This document shows, in pieces, positions 22,561-33,305 of a stretch of DNA of 64,000 nt; the stretch's first letter is position 1, and each line of letters opens with the position of its first letter. The notes beneath the pieces are model-generated. The model ran no database searches. It had not been told where the DNA came from and worked only from the letters and a program-made list of their open reading frames with translations. The translations under genes were made by a program, and so were the position numbers. Source of the stretch: Epiperipatus broadwayi (Eukaryota; Onychophora; Udeonychophora; Euonychophora; Peripatidae); contig JAQFVV010012530.1 in NCBI GenBank assembly GCA_028023455.1, positions 1,800,001 to 1,864,000 of the forward strand. Reading direction: 5' to 3'.

Positions 22561-24858
22561 AATCAAAATAAAATTTATTTTAAAATGTATCTAAATATTA
22601 TTAATACAACATCAAATAGGAAAAATCCTCTTGTTAATATATTTTTTAATATCTACTTTCTTTAAAAAGAAACTTTATCTGTTAATATATCTTTTAATTC
22701 CCAATAAACATCTTTCCTTCTAATCTATATATTACTCATCAACAGTTATATAATAACTCGATTTCTATATTAAATGCATGTTAAGATCAATAAAAATAAT
22801 TACTAAACGTTTCTCCTAAAGTCATCTCTACTTCAACAATATTTTTAAACACTCCAATTACATTTCTCGCATTTCTTTTTTTCTGATCCAAACTCGTTGT
22901 TTGGATAAGAACATGTTTAATAAATCTCATAAATTTCCTATGTTTTTCCCACTTTTAACTTTGTTATGATTTTTATCAATGCAACCTTCACTATTGCACA
23001 ATCTATTTTTGCATTATTCGTTTTCTATAAATTGCTGATATATTATTTTCATTTCAATGCTTTTATATTTTGTTGTTGTTGTTAACTAATATTTTGTGAT
23101 TTTATCTCCAATCACTATTTTCTTTTTAAATCTTTGCTTATTCCACCCATTTTGTTTTATTCTATTATGCTATATTTATATTTTCGTCACTCTTTCCAAG
23201 GTGAAACTTTCACGCCTCAATTCACTTAAATTACTTATAAAAAACATTTATACTATTCACAGAGTTTGCACTGTCCATCATTTTCTCTCTAGTATTTTAT
23301 TCATCAAATCATTATTTCGTTGGAGCCTTTTTTTTCTCTTCTTTCATAGGCCTTTTCTTCAACTGCGGTATTAAATAATTTTTTTAACAATTATTTGAAA
23401 GTACTTTATCATTTAGAGTACTATCATTAGCTTAATTTCTTGTCGAACATTTCTAATTTATTTTTCTGTTTTCTCTTTTAATTTAATTTATCAATGTTCT
23501 ATTTCTTTTTTGTCTCATTTCTTATTTTTTGATCTGGATCGATATCAACTCCAGAGTAAAAATATATATTCTTGATGCTGTTTCTAAATCTGAATTGAAT
23601 CAAATCGTTACCATCACATTTTAATCTTTATTGAGTCATTTCAGGATGAAAGTGTTTTCACGTTTAATCGTATTCTGTTGAACTATGACTTTCCATTTAT
23701 ATATCACTTCAATATCTTCTTTATCTCATCTGTTTATTTCACACTAGTCAACTCTTATTTAAGATTTTGCCCATTCATTTATTGTCATTTTTTTTAATAA
23801 TATGAATAATCCAGTTCCATTTCAGCCAATTAATTTTTCAGAAATATTACTAAATTCACCAATTCCATTTTTTTGCTGTAATATCTTATATAAATACAAT
23901 TTATCCACTACTTTGAACACTTTTTACCAAATCTTTTATTGACCTGCCCTGCAGTCTTCTTCAGAGCCACTTTAATTTTTTTTTTTTTAAAGTAGTAGTT
24001 TACTTTTAAAAAATTAAAATAAATATGGCTCTGAAGAAGACTGCAAGGCAATCGAAACATAAGATTGTGCATGAATATAGGTCAATGAAAGGTTTTTGGT
24101 AAAAAGTGTTCAAAGTAGCCAATTAATTCTTTTAATGACCAGTTGCACTTTAGCCAATTAATGCTTTTAATGATGCCGATCATACACATTGTTGTTTCTC
24201 TTTTGATTCTTTATTTTTAACTATATCTTTCCATATTAAGTTGTGCTTTCTGAAGTCTCTATATTGGTACTCTATTAAGTGTACCAGTCTCAGATTTACA
24301 TGTAAATTAATAGTAAAACCACTATTTAATTTAAACAATGAGCTATTTTTTTTAAACTATTATTTTTACCAAAAGCATTCATTTCCTCTTTAATAGACTG
24401 ATAAAAATATTTGTGGTTATTGACTTCTTTTAATTCATTGCTACCAATCTTCTTTTCTTTATTTGTGATGAGCTATTGAGCTAATTTTTCCAGTTATCTT
24501 TAGTTTTACTTTCTTATTTTCATAGATAATTCTCTTAAGATTTTCTGAGAATTTGGGGCATTATATTTCTACATAATTTTTTTTTTAGTTTTCCATTTTC
24601 ATCTGATAACTGCTCTAAATGTTTACGAGATGTGGAATCATCCTTTCTTACACTCTTATCAAGTTAATTATCTTAGTATCAACATATAATCTAATCATTT
24701 TTATAAGTTAATAAATATTTTTCAAAGTATGATAATATCCTGGATATATGTCTTGATAATCAAAACTATTGATTATGATAAAAATGCTTATAAAGCCAAG
24801 TGCTTTTTGATATACAAATACCTAATGTCAACATTTATATTTACTGACCATGCACAGT
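22561..24858. other. AT-rich interval, probable old LINE debris, with an inverted repeat
   Basis: Long pyrimidine-biased stretch with no intact frame. The base bias is like the neighbouring reversed LINE pieces, but no motif is clear. The inverted repeat 23907-24118 is listed separately. Confidence 0.35.
23907..24118. repeat. Imperfect inverted repeat, two facing copies of one sequence
   Basis: The left arm runs from cactactttgaacac through gcagtcttcttcagagcc. The right arm carries ggctctgaagaagactgc, then ggtcaatgaaagg and aaaagtgttcaaagtag. The right arm has about 30 extra bases (around 24042-24078) missing from the left. Centre is a poly-T/poly-A stretch. It looks like two facing copies of the same repeat. 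Confidence 0.75.
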
Positions 24859-24945
24859 ATGGCGCAGTTGGTAGAGCATCTGACTTGATTCTGGGAGTGA
24901 TGCTCGAACTTCTTATGAACTCCTGAGCAATAAATCCATATGCCT
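24859..24945 (+). repeat. tRNA-derived SINE unit (outlying copy)
   Basis: Head atggcgcagttggtagagca (A box) and end gaactcctgagcaataaa, the same as the units of the array at 25131-25668. The B-box part is largely lost. It is separated from the array by about 185 bases of RTE reverse transcriptase sequence. Confidence 0.75.
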
Positions 24946-26180
24946 TTTTTTCATTTGTTGATCTTTTTTATAATGTTTCTTAGTACCTGTATGTGATCCA
25001 TTATATTAAATTTACTTCTAAATTCAACTTGTTCTTTTGATTAATTTGAGCCAAAAAATCTTTGAACTCGAGTTTAACTATCTCAATAAAGATTTTGTAT
25101 AGAACTGACAGAAAAGTGTTTGTAATTATGTGTGGTGCAGTTGATAGAGCATCTAACTTAGGATCAGGTAGTCCCAGGATTGAATCTGGCATACATAAAT
25201 CTGGCCATCGAACTTCTTATGAACTCCTGAACAATAAAGCCATATGCATTTTAACTTGTGCAGTTTATAGAGTATCTGACTTGGAATCAATCCCAGGATC
25301 AATCTGGCACTCACAGATCTGGTGTTTGAACTTCTTATGAACTCCTGAGCAATAAAACCATATAAGTTTTATCTTGTGCAGTTTATAGAGTATCTGATTT
25401 GGGATCAGGAGGTAAACATCATATAAACTCCTGAGCAATAAAGCCATATGCATTTTACCCTGTGCAGTCTATAGAGTAATCTGACTTGGGATCAGTCACA
25501 GGATCTATTCTGGCACACCTCTTATGAACTCATGAGCAATAAATCTAAATGCTTTTACTCTGTGCTGATTATAGTGTAGATAATCTGGGATCAACAGGTC
25601 CCAGGATTGATACTAGTGCACACAGATCTGACCATCAAACTCCTGAGCAATAAAGCTATGTGTTTTTTAAAAAATCTTTTAATTTTTTTATTGCATTCTT
25701 CCAATCATCTAGTAATTATTTGTTATTTAGATCTTTGGTATATAATTATGCCAACAGTTTCTAACTTTTTCATTGATAACAATAATATTTACATGTCTTA
25801 AACCATTTTTATTTTTACAGATTTAATTGCATTTTTAATACCTGATATTCCAAAAGATTTAATAACTGTACTGATGAATGTTTTTTGTTAGTATATAATT
25901 TCTTGTAAAACTCTTCCATATATTTTATGATGTTGTTCCTCTTCTTAATAAAACTTCCATCTTTTCTTCTTATTGCTGAAGTGGTTTTTGTTTTCAGTAT
26001 CAAGATGAATATTTTTTTATTTTCAAAATTTTGTTCTCTTCTATGGGTTTCCTTTTTTAGCAATTCACAGTTGTATTTATTTAAATCATCATTAATTGTT
26101 TTTGATGCTATTTTACAAAATTGCAGATATTTAATTCTTCTGAATATGTTGACTTTGAAAATTTTTATAGTTCTTATGAG
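24946..26180 (-). pseudogene. RTE-clade LINE fragment, split by a SINE array
   Basis: Minus-strand RTE pieces. 26180-25815 carries the region between endonuclease and RT, with IRRKDGSFIKKRNNIIKYME and FYKKLYTNKK. 25800-25690 reads like the RT N-terminus (IKNAIK...). 25125-24950 continues with SVLYKIFIEIVKLEFKDFLA, corresponding to the region at 61420-61140 in another RTE copy. Between the last two pieces lies the SINE array 25131-25668. Multiple stops. The (AT)n at 26189-26246 bounds it upstream. Confidence 0.7.
25131..25668 (+). repeat. Tandem array of five tRNA-derived SINE units
   Basis: Units start at about 25131, 25257, 25375, 25461 and 25561, with lengths of about 86-126 bases. Each begins with a tRNA-like A-box region (tgtgcagtttatagagtatc), followed by tgacttgggatcagg. 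Some have a B-box-like cccaggattgaatc. Each ends in gaactcctgagcaataaa and a short ccatatgcatttt stretch. The units differ by deletions within the central part. A sixth related unit lies at 24859-24945. No A-tail longer than a few bases separates units. Confidence 0.8.
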
Positions 26181-26183
26181 ATT

Positions 26184-26188
<5 letters not shown>

Positions 26189-26223
<35 letters not shown>

Positions 26224-26246
26224 ATATATATATATATATATATATA
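26189..26246. repeat. (AT)n microsatellite
   Basis: Alternating AT of about 58 bases with one tcta interruption, followed by a purine-rich gaaagagaaagagagag run. The poly-Ile/Tyr open frames through it are artefacts. Confidence 0.9.
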
Positions 26247-26639
26247 GAAAGAGAAAGAGAGAGTGAGAGAGTCAGCTATGATGAAACCAAGCAAGCAATA
26301 ATAAAAAAGTGGAACTTCAAACTGATTTGCTATAAAACAAAAGTGGAACTCTTCTTATTCTTATTGCTTAATTTTAAATAAGAAAGTTAAATCAGATATT
26401 AATATTACATATATATATATATGCATATGCTGAATTAAATATTTTTATGCATTGTTATTATAATAAAGAATAAAAATAAGGAGATTATAACCATGTAAAC
26501 ACAGATGACATTTTGCCTTTTAATGTTGCCAGGAAATTATCAATTACTAATAATTAATAATTATCCTGAGATTTAACAGTTTTCTCCATTAATCTATAAT
26601 GGGTCTTTTATTGAGGTTTTACTGAAATAAAATCACTGC

Positions 26640-27115
26640 TTCCTAATATATAGATAAAATTTAACAGCACTGTCTGTAAAATAAAACAAAATCTGAATAA
26701 AAAAGCATATGTAAAGGATAGCCTCTTACCTATATGCTGCAAAGATGATACATATATTGAAATTCGGACTAGTTTTCACAGGAAGTGGGAACTAAATTAG
26801 TTAAGATCTGAGCATGAACTTATTTCAGATTATTTCATGTTACATGTACAAAGCTAGGTGAATCAATAATCATTATTACCCTTTGAAAAACTCCCAAAGA
26901 CAATTATATAGAAAATAAATCCATTGCCATATGCTAGTTAAAAATTCAAATATAGTAAAATCACTATTTCTTACAAATAGACAAGATTTGGGGGCTTACT
27001 TATGAAATAAACACAAAGCCTGAATAAAACAGTATAGGTTAAGGTTAATCTCTTACCTATTCACTGAAAATATGATACTATATCGAAATTTAGGCTAATT
27101 TACCCAGGATATATA
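26640..27115. repeat. Diverged direct repeat pair
   Basis: Two ~140-base copies at about 26635-26785 and 26975-27115 share the order aatcact, ctgaataaaa, cctcttacctat, gatac, gaaatt and caggа-like end, with many substitutions. Part of the inverted repeat starting at 27463 looks related. No coding content. Confidence 0.5.
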
Positions 27116-27462
27116 TGTATGAAGTATTAAATATTGATGACTGATCTACCCCTTTATTTAAAATTAAGAAATAAACAAAGAATGGTTCTACTTTTGGTTT
27201 ACAGTAAGTCAGAAAAATAAATACCTTTACTGAATAATGTATTTCAATTTGATGATCCACATTTTCATTATTCTTTGCTTGGGTATATTATAGTTAAACT
27301 TTAAATTTAAAAATACAGACAAATCTCATTAATCCTCAATAATCCATGAAACTCTCATATATATTTATACAATGCGAAAATAAATCCAGTGCATAACACT
27401 ATACCGAAACACATATCCAAATATCAGATCACCATACATAGTTAAAAAAATTGAGCAACATC

Positions 27463-27878
27463 CTCTGTGAAATAAATATATTAAGAGTCGTATTTTAAAA
27501 TAGCCAGCCCCAAAAGTATCTCTTTGAAACTATATGCTCTTAGATCTTACATATTGAATCACGAACTAATTCAAACAAAGAGAGAAGATTTATTTCAGTA
27601 TAACGTTATGCGCTGGAATTATTTTTGTATATAGCTGTGTTAGGTGTGGGAAAGATTAAAATGACTAATGATTTGTCTGTTTTTGTATAATCGTAGTAAA
27701 CTTGGTTGTTTTGTAGCAATTTGAGATCGTTGCTTATTTGAATTGTACGCTCTTTGTTTGAATTAGTTGGTATTTCACTATTTAAGATCTAATAGCGCAT
27801 AGTTTCAAAGAAATACTTTTTGGGGCAAGCTATTTTGAAATACGAACTCTAATATTTTTACATTTATTTCACAGAGAG
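27463..27878. repeat. Inverted repeat with ~120-130 base arms
   Basis: The left arm 27463-27582 (ctctgtgaaataaatat ... aattcaaacaaagag) pairs with the right arm 27750-27878 (ctctttgtttgaattagtt ... atttatttcacagaga) with several mismatches and small gaps. The spacer is about 167 bases. It could be a foldback element or two facing repeat copies. Confidence 0.75.
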
Positions 27879-28229
27879 TAGTGCTTAATTTCTTAACATG
27901 TGTGGTGATTTGAGATATATATACACACACTGCTTTGTCTCAAGTGAAATTTTATTGAATTGTTATTCTTTTTATCCCAGTTATGTTAGTATAACATCTA
28001 TTATTATCTTAGTCACCTCAGTCAAATCTGAACCATCATCATCAATAATTGTTTACATTTTTAAAAGATTTACAAATTCCAGCTTATATTCAGTGGGATA
28101 TTTCTGAAGATTAGAAATATCAAATGTTACGTCTTTTTCTTAATAGCTCTGGTATTTCTAACTTGACTTATCACATACCTCACATTCTGCAAGTCTTATT
28201 TTTCATCAATCTTCTAAATGAATTATCAT

Positions 28230-29385
28230 TACCATTATCAATCCACTGTAAGATAAAAATCTTTCAAGTTCAATCCAGATTCTCTGATCCTTAGACTACT
28301 ATTTCTTCAACACACCATGCAATTTTCTTATTTCATCCATTCATTTCATGTATGATCTCTTTCTAGGTCTTTAACAACTTTGGGGCTCTAATTAAGACTT
28401 TAACTGTCCAGCTAGTATTTATTCTAACAATATGTTCAACTTAGTTCCATTTCAACCTCTTAAGTTTTTCGTAACTTTTTGTTCTGTCACCCATGCATTT
28501 TATTTCCAATCTCTTTTGTTACTGTTAACAAACATTTATTCATACTTCGTTTAATGGTCTGAAATATTTGTCTAATTTTTCTGTTAAATGTCCAAGTTTT
28601 AGATCCATAAGTAAAAAATAGTAAAACACATCATAAATATTTCATTTTAATATTAAGTTATTTTTATTAATAGAATATTATAGTTTTGAAATAAATATTT
28701 TCAGTTAATCAAAATATAATCTAATTCTGCATCATATTTATTTAAATGCTTTTATTATTATTTTTTAATTATAATTACAAATTCACTCCCCCCTCTTCCA
28801 AACTTCACAAATTCATTTTTTCTCTCATTTTTGTCTTCATATCAAATGTATACAATACTCACATTTTTTTATCTTTGTTTAATTCTAGCATTAAAGTTAC
28901 CACACTTTTAAATGGCATTTAAAATAATCTTTACTGTAAGTTTAAACAAACATCAGTAATAATGGAATTCAAATAAATTCGAGTTTCCTAGGCACAAGTA
29001 AAGGTTTATCAATAGATTGAGACCAAATTAAAGTCAAGTCGTCATGCTCATCCTCTTCATAAATAGAATTTGGTCGATTAAACAATGCACTATGGTAGTC
29101 TGATCAATATAAAACTTGAATCACATTAGTAATGACTGTTGAATCTATGACTGAAGTGAAAAATCTAAGAACTTAATAAAGCCACCAGTCTTTCTATTTC
29201 TTAGATGAATTTTTTTAGCATAATCAAAAGCCTTTTGCAAATCTTTATAAAAATCTTCTGCTTCAACAATCTGAGAACTTGTTGGGACATAAACCAGAAC
29301 TACTTGTATTTTGCATCTTCCATTAAATTGAAAAATTATTCTTGTCTTCTGCTGGATATAACATCAATTTCCACATGATATTCTT
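28230..29385 (-). pseudogene. RTE-clade LINE with endonuclease and C-terminal pieces
   Basis: Reading right to left, 29350-29160 translates with frameshifts to an RTE endonuclease stretch (CKIQVVLVYVPTSSQIVEAE, then FYKDLQKAFDYAKK). At 28740-28230 is the C-terminal region, ending in the complement of gaacttgaaagatttttatc and agtggattgataatgg, which matches the end of the RTE copy at 3190-3225. Most of the reverse transcriptase between them is missing, so the copy is internally deleted as well as mutated. Confidence 0.65.
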
Positions 29386-30223
29386 CAATTTTTTTTTAAT
29401 AAATCAGACTCCAGATGCTTATGTCTACCTTTCAAATCAATAATCTTTTAAATTTTTTTTTCCTGATTTCACAAAATACTACAATATCTTATAATATGGA
29501 GACAATTATTTTTTTCTTTCATGCATTATTTTTTTGCTTGAATCCCCGATCGATTTAATTAAAATCTATTTTCTATGTGTAAATCCTCTTTTTGTGATGT
29601 TTAAACCATGTATTCATTTATTTCATTATATATTTTTTACAAAAATGTATGTCTTTAATTTCATTTAAAATTTTTATTTATTCTAATATCTCTTCCTTAT
29701 ACTGTCACAGTATTCAATTCCTTCTTCTTTAACCGTTATGCAACTATTTTCCTTTTCAATGCTTCTTTGATTTTTTTTCATATGTATTTTCTACTTTATC
29801 ATGTACTAATTGTCATGAATAATTAATAATAATCACTTCTCTTGAAAATGCATTTAATAAAAGCATGTAATTATTTTTAATAGGCATTTATTTTATCAAC
29901 ATTGCAGATGAAACTATAACAATGATATTTATAAAGAAGGAATAAACATTATTTATTACAGTAATGATAATCGTTTTTAGAGAGATTATTTCTATTATTC
30001 AGTATGTTATCAAGTTGTCATAGTGATAGTTATTTTCTTTTTTATAGATCGATAAAACACATATTCATTTGCCTTTATTTACCAGTGTACAATCAATAAT
30101 AAAATATTTTATGTTTCTACAAAAATGACCCAAGAAGTTGGAACTAGTATTTAATTCCGAATTATAATTTTATTGATTTTATTGCAGAAAAATAACTAGT
30201 ATTTAGGAAAAGGCGAATAACAT
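29386..30223. other. AT-rich interval, nothing recognised
   Basis: No frame, repeat or RNA-like structure that I can support. Confidence 0.4.
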
Positions 30224-30365
30224 AATTGTTATTGTTTTTTATTTATTTATTATTTTTTTTTTTTAAGTGTCATAGCATCGGCCGGGACGCGAATCCGCAA
30301 CCCGGGCAACTGCCTGCAAGAGCAAGGCAGTCGCGCTGACCTCTCGACCACCAATTGTTATTGTT
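30224..30365 (-). mobile_element. tRNA-derived SINE with exact 13 bp target duplication
   Basis: Target aattgttattgtt occurs at 30224-30236 and 30353-30365. The insert on the minus strand starts tggtggtcgagaggtcagcg (A box), has a 7 bp anticodon-type stem (actgcct/aggcagt), then a T-arm-like hairpin with ggattcgcgtccc (B box). It ends in an A-rich tail (30237-30265 in complement). The body is markedly more G+C rich than its surroundings. An A-tail, target duplication and pol III boxes define a recent retroposon. It is a different family from the SINEs at 4285 and 25131. Because the loop of the anticodon-type stem is 9 bases and the acceptor stem does not close, it is not a functional tRNA gene. 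Confidence 0.93.
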
Positions 30366-30714
30366 GATATTTATTTATCAATTATATGTAAAGGATTGAG
30401 GAGTGCGTAATTTAATCTACATTCCTTCAGAATCTTTAATTTTGCATATAGAATTAATTATACTCTAATTATTTATACATATGTAATTAACAATAATGCT
30501 TTAAAATTAAATTTCAGTATTAATTTGCTTATGCGATTGTTTCTAATGTAATCTTCATATATATAATTTATTGTCAATAACCTATCCTCTAAAAGTACAA
30601 AAAAAAAACATATTTTATAAACAATTGTCTATTTTTTTACAAAATTTAATCAAGATGGAAGCTTCATTTTTATTTATTAAAATAATATTTCAAAACATTG
30701 ATAATATAAAAGTT

Positions 30715-30986
30715 TTAGCCAAAATATCGATTATTATATATTTGTTGGACATTCTTCACTTCACCACATATTTTAGTATATGTGGGTTTGCCAGTTTGTC
30801 TAGCCTGAGCTACGGCATGTAGTATATTCTCGAAATCTTGTCGTGAATATTTACAGATTCTGCGTTTAGATCGTATACTAGGTTCAATATACATCTTTCC
30901 ACCATTGAGATAATCCCAAAAGTCATTGGTAGATCTCGTTTTGATTTGATGTTCTCCAACATTGTGTAAAGCATCAAAGAAGTATG
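30715..30986 (-). CDS. Candidate host exon, unidentified
   Basis: A minus-strand frame is preceded by a strong splice acceptor (ttttttcttttcag, AG at 30988-30987), after which about 90 codons stay open to a stop at 30715. The residues are of balanced composition, unlike nearby AT-driven frames: DALHNVGEHQIKTRSTNDFW, then KRRICKYSRQDFENILHAVA and QARQTGKPTYTKICGEV. No family is recognised with confidence. The T-x-DFWDYL stretch loosely recalls polycystin-type channels and the Y-x2-DFENI-x-AV stretch recalls helix-turn-helix repeats, but neither match is enough. No convincing donor is seen, so it could be a terminal exon or part of an old transposase. Confidence 0.4.
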
Positions 30987-31077
30987 CTGAAAAGAAAAAA
31001 TCTGCATACATAAAAATATAACATTTAAAAAACTTACAAAGTTCTAAATATTGAAAGTTTTGATGAGATTTTTCCAA

Positions 31078-32710
31078 TACTTTTTTATTTACAATTCTCC
31101 TATGATCAGTAAATCAATTCAAAACTGGACCAGCAAACTGAAATCATGTTTCCTAATAATAGTATTTATTTATCTGACCCCCTCTCTTTCTATTTTTTTT
31201 TTTATTAAATGACATGATTTAAGTTTGTTAGTTTAGTTTTTGATTTCTTACTTGGATTATATCATAATTGTGTTCTAAGTAAAAGTATATGAAAATCTTA
31301 TTAAAAGTTTCAATATTTACTGAGACAAATGTAATGTTTTAATTTTATTTTAGTTATGTCAGTCAAATGCCTCATTGTCAGCTGTTTGGGAGGTCATTTA
31401 GAATTACATAAAATACACAACTCCATTTCTATTTAAATAGACCCTTAATTCTCAATTTGATATAAAATTTGAATGTGAATTTTAGCAGTAATTTAATTAA
31501 ATCTCTTATATATTGGCTTAACATTAATTGACAAGATAGAGCTTATAATCCAACTCATTTTAAAATAATTTTGCTTTAAATAATCCATTTAAATATAAAT
31601 ATTAATTATTAAATACAACTTAAATGTGTAATGTCTTAATGTTATTTTAATTATGCTCTCTATAAAAATTTATAGAATTTTATATGTCAATGTTTAATGA
31701 AAAATCAACTAACATTTTGCAAGATATGTTTCAATCAATCTAATCTGATGTCATCAGCTGCATGGGAAATCAGTTAGGATCACATGTTTTAAATAGATTT
31801 TCACAAATGTATATTAAATGTTTGAAATTTAATGGGAATATTTTGTGTATTTTTATAAATAATTAACTGCTATGTGATAAACAAAATATATTCTCTATAT
31901 TTAATATATGTGTATACATTTAATTAAAACATTTTCACAACCTTATCAATGAAAATAATAATTTTAATAGAAATAATTCTTTGATTTTATATAAAATTTT
32001 CAATTATGTTATAATTACACAAAATACCAATTAGAAACTAATATTAATAACAACATATCAAACCACTAGATGAAAACAATGTAATACAAAAGCAGTTCTT
32101 CAATCTAATGCTACCTAGTGTAACCTTGAATAAATCAGTGGTTATCATATATATCTCTATTCCTAACATTTAAACCACTTCCTCAGTCTAGTTTCTGGAT
32201 TTTTCTTTATCAATGAGGTCTGATGATTTAAATACTAAGGATAGAAATTTTATTTGCATACAAGTATATGTACCTAGCCTATAGAAATACTGTTGTTTTT
32301 ATAATAGTTTTTTTAATTGATTGCTTTAAAAGATTTCAATCATGCATGGTAGTGCTGTGGGTTATGAACTATGCAATATCAAACTACATGACTTCAATTA
32401 TACACTAAACAAAACTAAATGTAAATACAGTACTATAGCATCTATTTTTTTGCCTCACTAAATATCAATTTTAAACATGAATTTATGTACTGTAATCACA
32501 TTGTCTTCATGGTGTAATTTTTCCTTCAAAAAGTTTTATTGCATACGTCTTTTGTATAATAACATTTTTTTAGAATCCAGAAATGTACCCAGCCTATGTA
32601 AAGGCCATTGTTTTTGTAATAGTTTGTTTTATTCCACTGCTTTTTTTTTTTTTTACTTTGCAGAACTACTTGCTGGCCTGGTAATCAAATTAAATTTCTT
32701 AAATATAAGG
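31078..32710. other. AT-rich interval with diverged direct repeats
   Basis: No gene is seen. The stretch at about 32270-32340 (gtacctagcctatagaaa...) recurs at about 32586-32650 (gtacccagcctatgtaaa...). Another loose pair is at about 31335-31410 and 31630-31790 (gtcagctg/gtcatcagctg with following sequence). Both suggest old local duplication. Confidence 0.4.
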
Positions 32711-32853
32711 AATATTTACTGAGGCTATAATCTCGATAATATGCATATAAAATGTGATAGTAGGGACCTCTACAGGTATTTTAACCATCTGTAGAGGTCC
32801 CTACTATCACATTTTATAGGCATATTATCGGGGTTATAGCCTCAGTAAATATT
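32711..32853. repeat. Near-perfect hairpin, 65 bp arms
   Basis: Arm 32711-32775 and arm 32789-32853 are complementary with three mismatches around a 13-base loop. The outer part is aatatttactgaggctataa. It could be a small hairpin-forming MITE, and its size also fits a precursor-like RNA hairpin. No clear target duplication was found, though TA-rich flanks could hide one. Confidence 0.88.
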
Positions 32854-33283
32854 ACTTACGTAATCAATGTGCGTTTAATTAAATATAAGGAAGAAATTAG
32901 TTCCTTTATTTAAAACACTTCATAAAAAATTATGGTTTATTAATGGTAGAACAAATAATTATTTTTTTCTTAAAAATACACCCTCTAATAAAAGAAATGT
33001 TTAACTTAAATATCATGTGACAGTGTTACAGACAAATATTTAGGAATTTTTTATATAAGATAGTAATTGCTGATTATTTAAACTTATACTTGATGGTTCT
33101 AAGGTAAACACATGCTCTTCTAAAAATTGGTATTGCCATATGAAATCATGCCACTTAAAATTTAGAGAGACACTACTAATAGGTGTTTATGTCAGTTGGC
33201 AACACTACTTCCTAATTGGCATTTTGCTTGATTACACTACAGTTAAATTTATTGATAGAATATGGAGAATTTCTATTAACATT
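32854..33283. other. AT-rich interval before LTR-1
   Basis: No gene recognised. Ends in the (AT)n tract at about 33291-33305 that is the LTR-1 insertion site. Confidence 0.4.
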
Positions 33284-33305
33284 ATTAGCATATATATATA
33301 TATAT

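Noticed and set aside
24038-24070. ctgaagaagactgcaaggca...cgaaac resembles a hammerhead ribozyme core (CUGANGA ... GAAA)
   Set aside because: Stem II has a mismatch and poor closing pair, stem III leads to a G at the cleavage position, and stem I does not pair convincingly. The facing copy at 23945-23970 lacks the second half. A covariance-model search could overturn this.
25815-26381. Frames with long Ile-Tyr runs
   Set aside because: The Ile-Tyr part is the (AT)n tract at 26189-26246. Only the RTE part of the minus frame, 26180-25815, is kept.
30265-30352. Functional tRNA gene on the minus strand
   Set aside because: The anticodon-type loop is 9 bases, no acceptor stem closes, and an A-tail and 13 bp target duplication flank it. 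It is a SINE.
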